Under the pieces are notes generated by a model that was not told where the DNA came from, did no database searches, and saw nothing but the letters and a program-made list of their open reading frames with translations. Position numbers and translations under genes: made by a program. Below, in pieces: positions 6,583 through 8,349 of a stretch of DNA of 8,349 nt. Position 1 is the stretch's first letter, and every line of letters starts with the position of its first letter. This stretch comes from Flavobacteriaceae bacterium. Its GTDB lineage: Bacteria; Bacteroidota; Bacteroidia; Flavobacteriales; Flavobacteriaceae. The stretch covers positions 1-8,349 of the forward strand of contig JAQWKF010000027.1 in NCBI GenBank assembly GCA_029247985.1, written 5' to 3'.

Positions 6583-8247
6583 ATGTGTGGAATTGTATGT
6601 GCGTTAGATGTTAAGCAATCAACCGAAGAGCTTCGACCACAGTTGCTCGAGATGTCCAAAAAAATTCGGCATCGCGGACCGGACTGGAGTGGTATATATG
6701 CCGACAACCATGCCATATTTGCGCATGAACGCTTGGCTATTGTTGATCCAGCTTCTGGAAAGCAGCCTTTGTTTAGTCCAGACAAACAGCTTGTGCTCGC
6801 TGCCAATGGCGAGATATACAACCACCGTGAGCTTCGCGCTACCATCCCTGATTATGCTTTTCAAACAGGTTCTGACTGTGAAGTGATCTTGGCGTTGTAC
6901 CAACAAAAAGGCGTTGATTTTATCGATGATCTTAACGGGATTTTTGGTTTTGCACTCTATGATGCTGCCAACAACGATTTTCTAATTGCTAGAGACCACA
7001 TGGGGATTATTCCACTTTACTACGGTTTTGATCAAGCGGGTACTCGATATGTGGCTTCTGAACTAAAAGCCTTGGAGGGTGTTTGTCACAGCATTGAGGT
7101 TTTTCCTCCGGGTCACTATATGACTTCAAAAGACGAAGCTCCGAAAAAATGGTATACACGTGATTGGGAAGATTATGAAGCTGTTAAAGACAACCCAACA
7201 AGTATTGAAGACTTGGGTAAAGCGCTTGAAGATGCGGTTCACCGTCAACTTATGAGTGATGTACCGTATGGCGTTTTGCTTTCAGGTGGCTTGGATTCGT
7301 CCATTACCTCGGCCTTGGCGAAAAAGTTTGCTAAGAATCGTGTTGAGGCAGATGACAAACAAGAAGCCTGGTGGCCACAACTACACTCTTTTTCTATTGG
7401 CTTAGAAGGTTCGCCTGATTTGGCTGCTGCAAAAGTCGTTGCAGACCGAATTGGTACGATTCACCACGAAGTTACCTTTACCGTACAAGAAGGCTTAGAC
7501 GCCATTCGAGATGTTATTTACCACTTGGAGACCTATGACATTACTACTGTTCGTGCTTCTACACCGATGTACCTATTGGCTCGTGTAATCAAATCCATGG
7601 GCATTAAAATGGTGCTTTCTGGTGAAGGCGCAGACGAGGTGTTTGGTGGTTATTTGTATTTCCACAAAGCACCTAGCCCAGAAGAGTTCCACAAAGAGAC
7701 TGTCAGAAAGCTAGAAAAGCTTTATCAATACGATTGTTTGAGAGCCAACAAATCACTGGCAGCTTGGGGTATTGAAGGTCGCGTTCCCTTTTTGGACAAA
7801 GAATTTATGGATGTTGCCATGCGTATCAATCCAAAAGACAAGATGATTACTCCCGAGCGTATGGAAAAATGGGTACTTCGCAAGGCATTTGAAGACGAAT
7901 TGCCTGAGTCTGTTGCTTGGCGTCAAAAAGAGCAGTTTAGCGATGGAGTTGGCTATAATTGGATAGATTCCCTTAAAGAATTGGTAGAGTCTTCAGTAAC
8001 GGATGCACAAATGGAGCAGGTGAACCATCGTTTTCCAGCCCAGCCACCAAGAACTAAAGAAGAATATTTCTATCGCAGTATTTTTGAAGAACACTTTCCG
8101 TCGCAGGCAGCAGCACTTACAGTACCCTCTGTTCCTTCGATAGCTTGCAGTACACCAACTGCTTTGGCATGGGATGCATCCTTCCAAAATATGAACGAAC
8201 CTTCGGGGCGTGCCATAGGTAGTGTCCACATGGACGCTTACGAATAA
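6583..8247 (+). CDS. asnB: Asparagine synthetase B, glutamine-hydrolysing
   Basis: AsnB makes asparagine from aspartate, ATP and glutamine in the cytoplasm, through a beta-aspartyl-AMP intermediate attacked by ammonia that is tunnelled from the glutaminase site. The 554-residue length equals that of E. coli AsnB. The N-terminal class II glutaminase domain begins MCGIV, with Cys2 as nucleophile once Met1 is removed, which fixes the start at 6583. It also has RHRGPDWSG (29-37), Arg50, Asn75-Gly76 in NGEIYNH, and Asp98 in GSDCE. The synthetase domain has the ATP-pyrophosphatase loop SGGLDSS (234-240), WWPQLHSFSIGL, YDITTVRASTPMYL and SGEGADEVFGGY (from 346), and WRQKEQFSDGVGY near the C-terminus. 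All key residues look intact, so it should be active. The high similarity to the enterobacterial enzyme favours true asparagine synthesis over the amidotransferase roles some AsnB-like proteins have in polysaccharide loci. It is a single-gene unit ended by a hairpin terminator. Confidence 0.97.
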   Translation: MCGIVCALDVKQSTEELRPQLLEMSKKIRHRGPDWSGIYADNHAIFAHERLAIVDPASGKQPLFSPDKQLVLAANGEIYNHRELRATIPDYAFQTGSDCEVILALYQQKGVDFIDDLNGIFGFALYDAANNDFLIARDHMGIIPLYYGFDQAGTRYVASELKALEGVCHSIEVFPPGHYMTSKDEAPKKWYTRDWEDYEAVKDNPTSIEDLGKALEDAVHRQLMSDVPYGVLLSGGLDSSITSALAKKFAKNRVEADDKQEAWWPQLHSFSIGLEGSPDLAAAKVVADRIGTIHHEVTFTVQEGLDAIRDVIYHLETYDITTVRASTPMYLLARVIKSMGIKMVLSGEGADEVFGGYLYFHKAPSPEEFHKETVRKLEKLYQYDCLRANKSLAAWGIEGRVPFLDKEFMDVAMRINPKDKMITPERMEKWVLRKAFEDELPESVAWRQKEQFSDGVGYNWIDSLKELVESSVTDAQMEQVNHRFPAQPPRTKEEYFYRSIFEEHFPSQAAALTVPSVPSIACSTPTALAWDASFQNMNEPSGRAIGSVHMDAYE

Positions 8248-8282
8248 TTTTTGCACAGTTTGTGTTGATAACTTGACTAACG

Positions 8283-8318
8283 AAACCCCACACTTTTACC
8301 ATTAAAGTGGGGCTTTTC
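8283..8318 (+). terminator. Rho-independent terminator after asnB
   Basis: The left arm CCCC plus ACTTT (8286-8296, with a two-base bulge) pairs with AAAGTGGGG (8304-8312) over a 7-base loop, followed by CTTTTCTC. An A-run before the stem (8283-8285) means it could also act on a minus-strand transcript entering from the right. It lies about 40 bp after the asnB stop. Confidence 0.75.
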
Positions 8319-8321
8319 TCG

Positions 8322-8329
8322 TAAATTTG
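8322..8329 (+). promoter_or_regulatory. Isolated -7 element (TAAATTTG) at the right edge
   Basis: TAAATTTG is an exact match to the Bacteroidota -7 pattern directly after the asnB terminator, as expected for the promoter of a gene beyond the window. There is no TTG at the -33 distance, and that region is the terminator stem, so the call is weak. Confidence 0.25.
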
Positions 8330-8349
8330 TGAGAATAGCTTTTATTCAT

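Noticed and set aside
6537..6906. Several short frames on both strands over the asnB 5' end
   Set aside because: All overlap the conserved glutaminase domain in other frames; none has a start context or family resemblance.
6583..8247. asnB as an amidotransferase belonging to the glycan islet
   Set aside because: Its length and motifs throughout match true asparagine synthetase B, and it is separated from the islet by ftsE and a divergent spacer.
7993..8302. Minus-strand frames over the asnB 3' end and terminator
   Set aside because: They are Cys/Trp-rich shadow translations, and one runs through the terminator hairpin.
1..8349. CRISPR arrays, tRNA/rRNA genes, insertion sequences, phage or defence genes
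   Set aside because: No regularly spaced repeats, cloverleaf, transposase or terminal inverted repeats were seen; almost all of the window is accounted for by seven ordinary genes.

Overview
The window looks like a chromosomal segment from a member of the Bacteroidota, probably the Flavobacteriia or a close relative. Three things point there. The DNA is A/T-rich and the starts have no Shine-Dalgarno sequence, only A/T-rich leaders. One intergenic region carries a very good copy of the phylum's promoter pattern (TTTG, 17 bases, TATATTTG). The TypA and FtsE proteins read like Bacteroidota versions, and ftsE has no ftsX beside it. No 16S or other diagnostic RNA is present, so this assignment is inference.

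Layout: (1) positions 1-1347 hold the 3' three quarters of typA (bipA), a ribosome-associated GTPase gene whose start lies before the window. (2) Positions 1394-3654 hold, on the same strand, a FemAB/GNAT-like acyltransferase and a Wzx-type polysaccharide flippase, overlapping by ATGA. (3) Positions 3632-4537 hold a family 2 glycosyltransferase on the minus strand, tail to tail with the flippase. (4) Positions 4631-5734 hold a family 4 (GT-B) glycosyltransferase on the plus strand, head to head with the GT2 across 93 bp that contain the best promoter in the window. (5) Positions 5724-6404 hold ftsE on the minus strand, tail to tail with the GT4 gene. (6) An extremely A/T-rich 178-bp divergent spacer separates ftsE from asnB, the glutamine-dependent asparagine synthetase (6583-8247). 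A hairpin terminator follows asnB.

The middle of the window (acyltransferase, flippase, two glycosyltransferases) is best read as a small cell-surface glycan islet set between housekeeping genes. The glycosyltransferases would build a lipid-linked oligosaccharide on the cytoplasmic face, the acyltransferase could modify a sugar of it, and the flippase would move it across the inner membrane. The window has no polymerase, ligase, initiating transferase or sugar-nucleotide genes, so these steps would have to be supplied from elsewhere.

I found no mobile element, CRISPR array, tRNA or rRNA, and no convincing novel system. The most informative unusual points are the overlapping divergent promoters at 4564-4603, the two convergent gene overlaps, the inverted repeats just beyond the flippase stop, and the near-G/C-free spacer upstream of asnB.
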